In this document: in pieces, positions 1-9,810 of the stretch
How the letters are laid out: each line of letters starts with the position of its first letter
Position numbering within the stretch: position 1 is the first letter of the stretch
NCBI RefSeq assembly: GCF_002879885.1
Contig: NZ_PNYA01000001.1
Location: 186,001-250,000, forward strand
DNA: 64,000 nucleotides
Direction: 5' to 3'
From: Trinickia dabaoshanensis
Lineage (GTDB): Bacteria > Pseudomonadota > Gammaproteobacteria > Burkholderiales > Burkholderiaceae
Program-made: the position numbers and the translations under genes
The notes under the pieces: generated by a model
Database searches by the model: none
Told to the model about the DNA's origin: nothing
The model's input: the letters and a program-made list of their open reading frames with translations, nothing else

Positions 1-172
1 CCTGTACGCCGACTATAATGTGACGGTTTTGCCCGGCTCATATCTGGCGCGCACCGCGCACGGCGTGAACCCCGGCCGCGATTTCGTTCGCCTGGCGCTC
101 GTCGCCGACGTGGACGAGTGCGTCGATGGCGCCAAACGCATCGTCGATTTCTGCCGCAGCCTGGCGCGTTGA
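1..172 (+). CDS. dapC: Succinyldiaminopimelate transaminase, C-terminal end (partial)
   Basis: The last 56 residues of a protein entering from the left edge, read from base 2 and ending at TGA 170-172. The tail (VLPGSYLAR, then NPGRDFVRLAL) is the end of the small domain of a PLP-dependent aminotransferase. The next gene is dapD, the preceding-step partner in the succinylase branch of lysine synthesis, so dapC is the natural reading: it makes N-succinyl-LL-diaminopimelate from the keto acid. The PLP lysine lies outside the window, so the exact aminotransferase subfamily rests on context. Confidence 0.8.
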   Translation, partial: LYADYNVTVLPGSYLARTAHGVNPGRDFVRLALVADVDECVDGAKRIVDFCRSLAR

Positions 173-274
173 TCCGCGCCCGCGGCACGCGCCGGCCCGA
201 GGCCGCGGCAGGCGCCCCGCACGCCCCTTGCACCGCACCGTCATCATCAGACTTCATTTAGCGAAACTACCGAC

Positions 275-1102
275 ATGTCGCAACACATTCAGAGCATCAT
301 CGACAACGCCTGGGAAAACCGCGCCGAGCTCTCGCCGAAGGCAGCGCCCGCCGAAGTGCGCGATGCCGTCGCACACGCGATCGAGCAACTCGACAAGGGT
401 CTTTTGCGCGTCGCCGAAAAGAAGGACGGCCAGTGGGTCGTCAATCAATGGCTGAAGAAGGCCGTCCTGCTTTCGTTCCGCCTCGAAGACAACGCGCCGA
501 TGGCCGCCGGCGGCTACTCGCAGTTCTATGACAAAGTGCCCTCGAAGTTCGCGAACTACACGGCCGAAGATTTCGCCGCGGGCGGCTTTCGCGTCGTGCC
601 GCCGGCGATCGCGCGCCGCGGCTCGTTCATCGCTAAGAACGTCGTGCTGATGCCGTCTTACACGAACATCGGCGCGTATGTGGACGAAGGCACGATGGTC
701 GATACGTGGGCGACCGTCGGCTCGTGCGCGCAGATCGGCAAGAACGTGCACCTGTCGGGCGGCGTCGGCATCGGCGGCGTACTCGAGCCGCTGCAAGCGA
801 ACCCGGTCATCATCGAGGACAACTGCTTCATCGGCGCGCGCTCCGAAGTCGTCGAGGGCGTGATCGTGGGCGAAAACTCGGTCATCTCGATGGGCGTTTA
901 TCTCGGCCAAAGCACGAAGATCTACGATCGCGAAACGGGCGAAGTCAGCTATGGCTACGTGCCGCCGGGTTCGGTCGTCGTGGCCGGTAATCTGCCCTCG
1001 AAGGACGGCACGCACAGCCTGTATTGCGCCGTCATCGTCAAGAAGGTCGATGCCAAGACGCGCGCGAAAGTCGGCCTGAACGAGTTGCTGCGAGGCGACT
1101 GA
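275..1102 (+). CDS. dapD: Tetrahydrodipicolinate N-succinyltransferase
   Basis: Transfers succinyl from succinyl-CoA to tetrahydrodipicolinate, a cytoplasmic step toward meso-diaminopimelate for peptidoglycan and lysine. The 275-residue length is standard for DapD. Residues 1-100 form the alpha-helical N domain. From about residue 105 the left-handed beta-helix hexapeptide pattern is clear ([17 protein letters not shown], residues 134-150; then [13 protein letters not shown] and [12 protein letters not shown]), ending with the C-terminal [16 protein letters not shown] strand. Its TGA overlaps the ATG of the next gene by one base (TGATG), indicating translational coupling. It lies about 100 bases after dapC. 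Confidence 0.97.
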   Translation: MSQHIQSIIDNAWENRAELSPKAAPAEVRDAVAHAIEQLDKGLLRVAEKKDGQWVVNQWLKKAVLLSFRLEDNAPMAAGGYSQFYDKVPSKFANYTAEDFAAGGFRVVPPAIARRGSFIAKNVVLMPSYTNIGAYVDEGTMVDTWATVGSCAQIGKNVHLSGGVGIGGVLEPLQANPVIIEDNCFIGARSEVVEGVIVGENSVISMGVYLGQSTKIYDRETGEVSYGYVPPGSVVVAGNLPSKDGTHSLYCAVIVKKVDAKTRAKVGLNELLRGD

Positions 1103-1464
1103 TGAGCGCGGCGCGCACCGTCGTCTACGGCATCCCGAACTGCGACACCGTCAAGAAGGCCCGCACGTGGCTCGAATCGAACGGCGTCGCGTTCGAGTTT
1201 CACGACTTCAAAAAAGCGGGGCTCACGGCTGCCGTCGTGAAAGACTGGCTCAAGGACGTCCCGCTCGAAGTCCTGCTCAACCGTCGCGGCACGACCTGGC
1301 GCGCTTTGCCCGACGACGCGAAGGCCGCCGCCGACACGCAGCAAGGCGCGATCGCGCTGATGATCGAAAAGCCCTCCGTCGTCAAGCGGCCGGTCGTCGT
1401 CGTGGACGGCCGCGTCAAGTCGGTGGGCTTTTCCGCCGACGAATACGCAACGCTTTTCGCATAG
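1102..1464 (+). CDS. ArsC/Spx-family thioredoxin-fold reductase (YffB type)
   Basis: A 120-residue protein starting at the ATG that overlaps the dapD stop. The N terminus VVYGIPNCDTVKKARTWL has the beta-strand and lone Cys14 of the ArsC/Spx family, without a CXXC pair. Later come LLNRRGTTWRAL and the cis-proline strand KPSVVKRPVVVVDG. This combination matches the YffB/YfgD branch, small glutathione-dependent reductases of unknown substrate that often sit beside dap genes in proteobacteria. True arsenate reductase activity is unlikely because no other ars gene is nearby. A clear terminator follows, so it looks like the last gene of the dapC-dapD unit. Confidence 0.88.
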   Translation: MSAARTVVYGIPNCDTVKKARTWLESNGVAFEFHDFKKAGLTAAVVKDWLKDVPLEVLLNRRGTTWRALPDDAKAAADTQQGAIALMIEKPSVVKRPVVVVDGRVKSVGFSADEYATLFA

Positions 1465-1489
1465 CGGCCGCACCCTGGCCATTCGGTAG

Positions 1490-2728
<1,239 letters not shown>

Positions 2729-2760
2729 CCGAAATCCGCACAGCACGAGGAGATGCCGCG

Positions 2761-3648
2761 ATGACCACGCCGTTTCGCACCGTTCGCGACTTGCTGCGTT
2801 ATGCGGTGTCGCGCTTCAATCAAGCTCAGCTCGCGTTCGGGCACGGCAGCGCGAACGCTTATGACGAAGCCGCTTACCTGGTTCTGCATACGCTGCACCT
2901 GCCGCTCGATACGCTCGATCCGTTCTTGGATGCACGTTTGCTCGACGACGAAATCGACGCCGTCATGAAGGTGATCGAGCGCCGGGCGACGGGGCACGTT
3001 CCGGCCGCCTATATCACGCGCGAAGCGTGGATGCATGGGCTGCGCTTTTACGTCGACGAGCGCGTGATCGTGCCGCGTTCGTTCATCGGCGAGTTGCTCG
3101 AGGACGGATTGCAGCCCTATGTGGCCGATCCCGACGAAGTGAGCGCGGTGCTCGAGTTGTGCACGGGCTCCGGCTGTCTGGCGATCCTGGCCGCGCAAGC
3201 ATTTCCGAACGCCGACATCGACGCTGTCGATATTTCGGCCGATGCGTTGGAAGTCGCGCACATCAACGTCGCCGATTACGCGCTCGACGATCGCATCGCG
3301 CTTTTCGAGGGAGACTTGTTCGCGCCGCTGCCCGAGCGGCGCTACGACGTCATCATCGCCAATCCGCCGTATGTGAACAGCAGCTCGATGGACGCGCTGC
3401 CGGATGAGTATCGCCACGAGCCCGAGCTTGCGCTCGCCGGCGGCGAGGACGGCATGGACGTCGTGCGCCGCATCATCAAAGAAGCGCGCAACTGGTTGAC
3501 CGAGGATGGTCTGCTCGTCGTCGAAATCGGCAACGAGCGGCCCAACGTCGAGGCGGCCTTCGGCGGGCTCGATCTGGTCTGGCTCTCGACCAGCGCCGGC
3601 GACGATACCGTATTCCTCATTCAAGCCAGCGATCTGCCGGCGGTCTGA
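2761..3648 (+). CDS. prmB: Ribosomal protein uL3 N5-glutamine methyltransferase
   Basis: SAM-dependent methyltransferase that modifies a glutamine of ribosomal protein L3. The fold shows the SAM loop ELCTGSGCLAI (residues 132-142) and the catalytic NPPY at 201-204, followed by YRHEPELALAGGEDG, typical of the PrmB/HemK group. I chose the ATG at 2761 because AGGAG precedes it at normal spacing and MTTPFRTVRDLL is the usual family start; an in-frame ATG at 2725 would overlap dapE by 4 bases. The product is 295 residues. The N-terminal helical region separates it from HemK/PrmC only by similarity, so PrmB rather than PrmC is a strong but inferred call. Confidence 0.93.
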   Translation: MTTPFRTVRDLLRYAVSRFNQAQLAFGHGSANAYDEAAYLVLHTLHLPLDTLDPFLDARLLDDEIDAVMKVIERRATGHVPAAYITREAWMHGLRFYVDERVIVPRSFIGELLEDGLQPYVADPDEVSAVLELCTGSGCLAILAAQAFPNADIDAVDISADALEVAHINVADYALDDRIALFEGDLFAPLPERRYDVIIANPPYVNSSSMDALPDEYRHEPELALAGGEDGMDVVRRIIKEARNWLTEDGLLVVEIGNERPNVEAAFGGLDLVWLSTSAGDDTVFLIQASDLPAV

Positions 3649-3656
3649 TCGAGCCC

Positions 3657-4451
3657 ATGTCCGTGCCCGAATCGACGCCCGCCGGGCCCAACGAGGAAAG
3701 CAAAGAAGACGCGGCACTTTCAAGCCGCGGCGCGCCGCTGGAAAGTGCCGCGTCGCAAACCCGGCGGCTTTGGATGGTCGCGGCCGGCGCCGCGCTGGCA
3801 TACGGCGTATCGCTGCGAGGCGCGCCCTATCCCGATCAAGCCGCGGCCAAGGTGCTGATGTGCGCCCTGCTGTTTCTGGCGTGCGCGCGCCATGAGCCGC
3901 CCGGCGAACGGGTTCGCTTGATGGCGGCGCTGGCCGCCTCGGCGGCCGGCGATGCTTTACTCGCACTGCCGCAGCTCGCGTTTTCGTTCATGGGCGGACT
4001 CGGCGCGTTTCTAGTCGCGCACTTGGCATACTGCGCGCTGCTCGCGCCGCGCGCTTTCGGGCCGGCCGGACTGTGGCGGGGCGTGCCTTTCTGGCGGAGA
4101 GCGGCCGTCCCGTTGCTAGGCGCATGCGCCGCCGCGATGTATGCCGTCTTCTTCCCGCATCTGGGCCCGCTCGCGGTCGCCGTCGCCATCTATATGCTGG
4201 CGTTGTGCGCGATGGCGAGTTTGGCGCTACTGGCGAAGCCCGGCGGGATCGCGCTATCGCTGGGCGCGCTCGCGTTCGTCGCCTCCGATGCCATGATCGG
4301 CATCGATCGCTTCCTGAGCCCCTTCCAGGGCAGCGATTATGCGATCTGGTTTTCCTATGCCGCCGCGCAGCTTTCGCTGACAGCCGGCATCCTCCTCTTC
4401 GAGGCCCCTGAACGCCCGGACGGGTTTCCCACGGCCAATACCCCCGATTGA
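3657..4451 (+). CDS. Lysoplasmalogenase-like YhhN-family membrane protein
   Basis: A 264-residue integral membrane protein with about eight hydrophobic segments starting near residue 38; the first 35 residues are polar and poorly conserved-looking. The YhhN signatures are present: ASAAGDALLALPQ, GGLGAFLVAHLAYCALL, and ALAFVASDAMIGIDRF near residue 210. Family members in animals cleave the vinyl-ether bond of lysoplasmalogens; the bacterial substrate is not established. It begins 8 bases after prmB and ends 107 bases before cardiolipin synthase on the same strand, which suggests a membrane-lipid role. Confidence 0.8.
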   Translation: MSVPESTPAGPNEESKEDAALSSRGAPLESAASQTRRLWMVAAGAALAYGVSLRGAPYPDQAAAKVLMCALLFLACARHEPPGERVRLMAALAASAAGDALLALPQLAFSFMGGLGAFLVAHLAYCALLAPRAFGPAGLWRGVPFWRRAAVPLLGACAAAMYAVFFPHLGPLAVAVAIYMLALCAMASLALLAKPGGIALSLGALAFVASDAMIGIDRFLSPFQGSDYAIWFSYAAAQLSLTAGILLFEAPERPDGFPTANTPD

Positions 4452-4558
4452 TTCCGGATACCCCCTGCCGCCCAATCCGGCCCTTAGGTAAGATGCTGGC
4501 GGACGGCGTGCCCCGCGCGCCGCGCATCCGCATCGGACGCACGCCTCATCAACCGCTC

Positions 4559-6010
4559 ATGCAATTCGACTGGCTTTCTCTAGGCAGCCTGATTTTCGCC
4601 GCGCACGCCTTGGGCGTGATCGCCGCCGGGCATGCCATCTTGAATACGCGCACATCGCAAGGCGCCATCGCCTGGGCCGTGTCGCTCGTGGCCGTCCCCT
4701 ACGTCACCCTCATCCCGTATTTGTTTTTGGGGCGCAGCAAATTTTCGGGCTATGTCGACAAGCGCCGCATCGAAAGCGAATTGCTGCGCACGCGCGCGCA
4801 TCCGAGCGCCTGGGATACCAGCGCTTCGTCCATGGGGCGTCCGGCCGATGCGCTCGGCCATTCCGTCGTGCGCGCCCTGACGCGCCTTTCGGGCATGCCG
4901 TTCCTGCCCGGCAACCACGTGCGCACGCTCGTGAACGGCGAAGCAACCTTCGCCGCGATCCTCGATGCGATCGTGCACGCGCGCCACTATGTCTTGATCC
5001 AGTTTTTCATCGTCCGCGACGACGAACTCGGCGAGCGGCTCAAAGCCTTGCTGCTGGCGAAAGCGGCGCAAGGCGTGCGGATCTGCTTCCTGTACGACAG
5101 CATCGGCAGTTTCGACTTGCCGCAACGATACATCTCGGCGCTTCGCGAGGGCGGCGTACAGATGCATCCGTTCGCGACCAATCGGCGCTTCGTCAACCGT
5201 TTCCAGTTGAACTTCCGCAATCACCGCAAAATCGTCGTGGTCGACGGGGAGCGCGCGTTCGTCGGCGGTCATAACGTCGGCGTCGAGTATCTCGGCGGTA
5301 ATCCGCGCCTATCGCCCTGGCGCGACACGCACATCGAGTTGCGCGGTCCCGTGGTGGCGAGCGTGCAGTTCGTGTTCATCGAGGATTGGCATTGGGCGAC
5401 GCAAAGCCTGCCGCGGCTCGAGCCTTCGCAAGCGGAGCAACCCGAACGCGTCGAAGACGCCGACATGCATTGCCTCGTCGTGGCGCCGGGACCGGCCGAC
5501 AAGGACGAGACGGGTTCGCTGTTTTTCGTCGAGGCGATCAATGCGGCGCAAACGCGGATTTGGATCACCACGCCCTACTTGGTGCCCGACGAAGCGGTCA
5601 TATCGGCGTTGCGTCTCGCCGTGATGCGCGGGGTCGACGTACGCATTTTGATCCCAAGCCGGCGCGACCACTACGTCGTATTCGAAGCCTCGAAGCTCTA
5701 TGCGTACGATCTTATCCGAGCCGGCGTGCGAATCTTCCGCTACCGGCCGGGGTTCTTGCACCAGAAGGTGGTGTTGATCGACGACGTGGCCGCCGCGATC
5801 GGCAGTGCCAATCTCGACAACCGCTCCTTCCGCCTGAACTTCGAGATCATGGTGCTCACGATCGACCATGCCTTCGCCTCGGAGGTGGAGGCTATGCTCG
5901 CGCGCGATTTCGGCGAGGCATGGGAAGTCGAGCGCCACGAGTACCGCAACGCGTCGGCGCTGCGACGCATCGTGATGCATGTGGCGCGGTTGTTCTCCCC
6001 GATTCTTTGA
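4559..6010 (+). CDS. cls: Cardiolipin synthase (phospholipase D family)
   Basis: Condenses two phosphatidylglycerols, or a related pair, into cardiolipin at the inner membrane. Starting at MQFDWLSLG the protein is 483 residues. Two N-terminal transmembrane helices (about 8-28 and 38-58) precede two phospholipase D half-sites: His222-Lys224-Asp229 in NHRKIVVVDG, and His401-Lys403-Asp408 in HQKVVLIDD followed by GSANLDNRSF. The frame stays open upstream to 4448, but those 37 residues are polar and not membrane-like, so the later ATG is preferred. Which cardiolipin synthase class it belongs to cannot be settled here. Confidence 0.93.
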   Translation: MQFDWLSLGSLIFAAHALGVIAAGHAILNTRTSQGAIAWAVSLVAVPYVTLIPYLFLGRSKFSGYVDKRRIESELLRTRAHPSAWDTSASSMGRPADALGHSVVRALTRLSGMPFLPGNHVRTLVNGEATFAAILDAIVHARHYVLIQFFIVRDDELGERLKALLLAKAAQGVRICFLYDSIGSFDLPQRYISALREGGVQMHPFATNRRFVNRFQLNFRNHRKIVVVDGERAFVGGHNVGVEYLGGNPRLSPWRDTHIELRGPVVASVQFVFIEDWHWATQSLPRLEPSQAEQPERVEDADMHCLVVAPGPADKDETGSLFFVEAINAAQTRIWITTPYLVPDEAVISALRLAVMRGVDVRILIPSRRDHYVVFEASKLYAYDLIRAGVRIFRYRPGFLHQKVVLIDDVAAAIGSANLDNRSFRLNFEIMVLTIDHAFASEVEAMLARDFGEAWEVERHEYRNASALRRIVMHVARLFSPIL

Positions 6011-6055
6011 AGTGCTAGCCCCCACCGGCCATTGGCCTGAAAAGGCTCGAAGGCC

Positions 6056-6535
6056 TCAAAGCAGCCGTTCGATGTCTGCCGCTATCGCCTCGGGAGGCGT
6101 CTTCGGCGCGTAGCGTTTGAGGACGTTGCCGTCGCGATCGACCAGGAACTTCGTGAAGTTCCACTTGACGGCCTTCGTGCCGAGAATCCCCCGTCGCTCC
6201 GCCGACAGATAGGCAAACAGCGGATGCGCGTGGGGGCCCTTCACGTCGATCTTTTCGAACATCGGGAACGAGATGCCGAAATTCTTCTGGCAGAAGCTGC
6301 CGATCTGCGCCGCGTCGCCGGGCTCCTGCTTGCCGAACTGATTGCAAGGGAAGCCCAGCACCTCGAAACCGCGCGCGGCAAACCGTTCGTGAAGCTGCTG
6401 CAACCCGGCATACTGCGGCGTGAACCCGCATTCGCTGGCCGTGTTGACGATCAGCAGAACCTTGCCGCGATAGCGCTCGAGGCCGAGCGCCTCGCCGCCT
6501 AGCGTGCGTGCGGAAAACGTGTAAACCGTGCTCAC
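6056..6535 (-). CDS. gpx: Glutathione peroxidase-like thiol peroxidase
   Basis: Reduces hydroperoxides using a thiol donor in the cytoplasm. The 159-residue protein has the peroxidatic Cys36 in NTASECGFTPQY, the FPCNQFGKQEPG block with Gln70, and the tryptophan of the triad in KWNFTKFLVD (Trp125). Cys64 and Cys82 may resolve through thioredoxin, as in many bacterial Gpx proteins. The start is GTG at 6535, chosen because GGAGG sits 7 bases upstream; the open frame continues much further but has no coding character there. It converges with cls. Confidence 0.92.
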   Translation of the reverse strand: MSTVYTFSARTLGGEALGLERYRGKVLLIVNTASECGFTPQYAGLQQLHERFAARGFEVLGFPCNQFGKQEPGDAAQIGSFCQKNFGISFPMFEKIDVKGPHAHPLFAYLSAERRGILGTKAVKWNFTKFLVDRDGNVLKRYAPKTPPEAIAADIERLL

Positions 6536-6649
6536 CGGGTTGCCTCCAATGGAAAACCGCAAGTCTATGCGAAAGCTTCGCGCGATGTCCGGCACAGACC
6601 GTGCTCGCGAACGTCTAAAATAGCGCTTTTCGTGCAGCCGGCCCCGCCC

Positions 6650-8602
6650 GTGATCCGTTTCAATCAATTCAGCCTCGCCCGCGGCGTCAAGCCGCTCTTC
6701 GACGCCACCACGTTCACGCTGAACCCGGGCGAAAAGGCCGGTCTCGTCGGCGCCAACGGGGCCGGCAAGTCCACCCTCTTTTCCGTGCTGCGCGGCGAGT
6801 TGCATCCGGACGCCGGCGACTTCTCGCTGCCGCCGTCGTGGCGCATCGCCCACGTCGCCCAGGAAACGCCCGCCGCGGAGAAAACCGCCCTCGAGTACAC
6901 GCTCGACGGCGATGCGGCGCTGCGCGAGATCGAGGCCCAGATTGCGCAGGCGGAGGCCAGCCACGACGGCGAAGCGCTTGCGCACGCACACGCGGCCTTC
7001 GCCGATGCCGACGGCTACACGGCCCCGGCCCGCGCCGAGGCGCTATTGCTGGGCCTAGGTTTCACACTCGCGCAAACGCGCGAACAGGTGGCAAGCTTCT
7101 CGGGCGGCTGGCGCATGCGGCTCAATCTGGCGCAAGCGCTCATGTGCCGCTCCGATCTGCTGCTGCTCGACGAGCCGACGAACCACTTGGATCTCGACGC
7201 GATCGTCTGGCTCGAAGACTGGCTCGGACGCTATCCCGGCACGCTCGTAATCATCTCGCACGACCGCGAATTTCTCGATGCGGTCTGCAACGTCACGCTG
7301 CACCTCGAAAATCGCCAGGTAAAACGCTACGGGGGCAATTACTCGCAGTTCGAAATTTTGCGCGCGCAGCAGTTGGCGCTTCAGCAAAACGCCTTCGAAA
7401 AGCAGCAAAAGACGATTGCCCATCTGCAGAGCTTCATCGATCGCTTCAAGGCCAAGGCGACCAAGGCGCGTCAAGCCCAGAGCCGGATGAAAGCGCTCGA
7501 AAAAATGGAGCGCATCGCCCCCGCGCACGCGGCCTCGCCGTTCACGTTCGAGTTCCGCACGCCCGACGCCGCGCCGAACCCGATGCTCGTCATGGAAGAC
7601 GTGCGCTGCGGCTACCGGACCGACGCGGGCGTTGAGATTCCGATTCTCGACGGCGTCACGCTGTCCGTGCAAAACGGCCAACGTATCGGCCTACTGGGGG
7701 CCAACGGCCAGGGCAAGTCGACGCTCGTCAAGACGCTCGCCGGCACCCTCGAGCCGCTCGGAGGCACCATGCGGGCGGGGCGCGGCCTCGTCATCGGCTA
7801 TTTCGCCCAGCATCAGCTCGAAACCTTGCGGCCCGACGATTCGCCGCTCGCCCATCTCGCCCGCATCGCGCCGGACACGCGCGAGCAGGAATTGCGCGAC
7901 TTCCTCGGCGGCTTCAATTTCTCGGGCGACATGGCGAGTTCGCCGATCGGCCCGTTCTCGGGTGGCGAAAAAGCGCGGCTCGCGCTTGCGTTGATCATTT
8001 GGCAAAAGCCGAATCTGCTGCTGCTCGACGAACCGACGAACCACTTGGATCTCGAAACGCGGCACGCGCTAACGATGGCGCTGGCGCAATTCGAAGGCAC
8101 GCTGATTCTCGTCTCGCACGATCGCCACTTGCTGCGCGCGAGCACCGATCAATTCATGCTCGTCGCCAAGCATCGCCTGCAGCCTTTCGACGGCGACCTC
8201 GACGACTATCGCGACTGGCTGCTGCAGCATGCCGCCGAAACGCGCGCCGCGGCCAAGGCGGCAAGCCAAGCGGCAGCGCCTGGAGACGCCGCACGCGACA
8301 GCGAGGCGCCGGCCGGCAATCGCAAGGACCAACGGCGCCAGGAAGCGGAAGTTCGCCAAAAGCTTTCTCAGCTCAAAAAGCCGCTGCAAACGCGCATCGC
8401 CAAACTCGAAAAGGAGATGGATGCCTTGAACGCCGAGAAGGCGACGCTCGATGCGTTCGTCGCCGACTCGGCGAGCTACGAACCGGCCATGAAGACCAAG
8501 CTGACCGATGCACTCAAGCGGCAGGCCGAAGTCCACGCGCGTCTCGAAGCGCTAGAAGCCGAATGGCTCGATGCGCAAGAGGAACTCGAACAGATCGGCT
8601 AG
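6650..8602 (+). CDS. ABC-F family ATPase (YheS/Uup type)
   Basis: A soluble tandem-ABC protein of about 650 residues with no membrane segment. The first nucleotide-binding domain has Walker A GANGAGKST near residue 34, signature SFSGGWRMRLNLA and LLLDEPTNHLDLDAI; the second has GANGQGKST near 350, FSGGEKARLAL near 435 and a second LLDEPTNHLDLET. The domains are joined by the ABC-F linker rich in Lys and Gln (QQKTIAHLQSFIDRF). The charged C-terminal tail (about 545-650) looks coiled-coil. ABC-F proteins act on ribosomes; the tail and length fit YheS. GTG 6650 gives the usual VIRFNQFSL start; GTG 6632 is possible. It diverges from gpx. Confidence 0.9.
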   Translation: MIRFNQFSLARGVKPLFDATTFTLNPGEKAGLVGANGAGKSTLFSVLRGELHPDAGDFSLPPSWRIAHVAQETPAAEKTALEYTLDGDAALREIEAQIAQAEASHDGEALAHAHAAFADADGYTAPARAEALLLGLGFTLAQTREQVASFSGGWRMRLNLAQALMCRSDLLLLDEPTNHLDLDAIVWLEDWLGRYPGTLVIISHDREFLDAVCNVTLHLENRQVKRYGGNYSQFEILRAQQLALQQNAFEKQQKTIAHLQSFIDRFKAKATKARQAQSRMKALEKMERIAPAHAASPFTFEFRTPDAAPNPMLVMEDVRCGYRTDAGVEIPILDGVTLSVQNGQRIGLLGANGQGKSTLVKTLAGTLEPLGGTMRAGRGLVIGYFAQHQLETLRPDDSPLAHLARIAPDTREQELRDFLGGFNFSGDMASSPIGPFSGGEKARLALALIIWQKPNLLLLDEPTNHLDLETRHALTMALAQFEGTLILVSHDRHLLRASTDQFMLVAKHRLQPFDGDLDDYRDWLLQHAAETRAAAKAASQAAAPGDAARDSEAPAGNRKDQRRQEAEVRQKLSQLKKPLQTRIAKLEKEMDALNAEKATLDAFVADSASYEPAMKTKLTDALKRQAEVHARLEALEAEWLDAQEELEQIG

Positions 8603-8678
8603 GGTGCGCCGCGCGAAGCGGTGCTCGCGGCCCTTTCGCGCAAGGGCCGAGCCGTGACGGATCGACTGGAGGTGTACG

Positions 8679-9791
8679 TTGACGACCGACGCTCCGCTGC
8701 AAGGCTTGCGCGTACTCGATCTCTCGCGTTTGCTGCCGGGCCCGCTCGCGACGTTGCGGCTCGCGGAACTCGGTGCCGACGTGCTCAAGATCGAGGAGCC
8801 CGGCGCCGGCGATGGCGCGCGCGCGATGATGCAAGCGCCGGCCGATCGCGCGAGCGGCGTGCCGAGCAGCTTTTATCGTCTCGTCAATCGCGGCAAGCGC
8901 GAAACGCGGCTCGATCTAAAGTCCGAGACGGGCCGCACCGTCTTGCGCGCGCTCGTGCGCGAATCGCACGTTCTAGTCGAGAGCTTTCGCCCCGGCGTCA
9001 TGGAAAAGCTCGGGCTCGACTACCGGAGCCTCGTCAAGGTCAACCCGAAGCTCGTCTATTGCGCGATCACGGGTTACGGCTCGAGCGGCCCATTCTCGCA
9101 GCGGCCCGGGCATGACCTGAATTATCTGGCTTACGCCGGGGTCCTCGATCAAATCGCCGCGCCGGACGGCAAGCCGGTCGTCCCCAACATCCAAATCGCC
9201 GATTTGCTCGGGGGCGCGCTGCCCGCGGTCACCCGCATCCTCGCCGCGCTGTGGCAAGTCTCGCGCAGCTCGGAGGGTGCCTTCATCGACATCTCGATGA
9301 CGCATTCGATCCACGCGAGCAACATCGTGGCGCGGGCGACGCTCGAAAACGCCGATCGCGGCGCGCCGGCCGGTCGCGACGCACTGCGCGCGGGCAATGG
9401 GCTGCTCAACGGCGGCGTGCCCTGCTACAACGTCTACCAAACGGCCGACGGCCGCTGGCTCGCGGTAGGCGCGCTCGAGTTGAAGTTCTGGGAACGGTTG
9501 TGCGGGGCGTTGGGCCGCCCGGACTGGGCCGCGCGGCACTGGAGCCTGGGCCAGGTCATTGGCGGTCCCGATGCCGTCGCGCTGGCCCAAGAGATGGCCG
9601 AGCACATCGCCACTCATCGCCTCAAAACATGGATCGAGTTACTCGAACCCCGCGATTGCTGCGTAGCGCCGGTGCTCACCGTCGATGAGGCCCGCGAGCA
9701 CGTGCTGTTTCAAACGGAACCGGACAAGCGCGCGCCGGCGGTGCCGCCGGCCCATCCGGCACCATCGAGCCGGCCCCGCGACGACGTTTGA
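8679..9791 (+). CDS. CaiB/BaiF CoA-transferase family protein, alpha-methylacyl-CoA racemase-like
   Basis: A class III CoA-transferase fold of 370 residues. N-terminal GLRVLDLSRLLPGPLATLRLAELGADV is the CoA-binding signature. The block SGPFSQRPGHDLNYLAYAGVL (His145, Asp146) and ADLLGGALPAV (Asp175) resemble alpha-methylacyl-CoA racemase rather than formyl-CoA transferase. It would epimerise 2-methylacyl-CoA esters in branched-chain or sterol side-chain catabolism; the substrate is inferred. The start is TTG at 8679, supported by GGAGGT six bases upstream and no competing in-frame ATG. It follows the ABC-F gene by 76 bases and converges with radA. Confidence 0.85.
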   Translation: MTTDAPLQGLRVLDLSRLLPGPLATLRLAELGADVLKIEEPGAGDGARAMMQAPADRASGVPSSFYRLVNRGKRETRLDLKSETGRTVLRALVRESHVLVESFRPGVMEKLGLDYRSLVKVNPKLVYCAITGYGSSGPFSQRPGHDLNYLAYAGVLDQIAAPDGKPVVPNIQIADLLGGALPAVTRILAALWQVSRSSEGAFIDISMTHSIHASNIVARATLENADRGAPAGRDALRAGNGLLNGGVPCYNVYQTADGRWLAVGALELKFWERLCGALGRPDWAARHWSLGQVIGGPDAVALAQEMAEHIATHRLKTWIELLEPRDCCVAPVLTVDEAREHVLFQTEPDKRAPAVPPAHPAPSSRPRDDV

Positions 9792-9810
9792 GCGCGGCGC
9801 CCGCCCTTCG

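Noticed and set aside
1102-1464. Arsenate reductase for arsenic resistance
   Set aside because: The protein is in the ArsC fold family, but no arsB, arsH or regulator is near and it is coupled to dapD; the YffB-type reductase is a better call.
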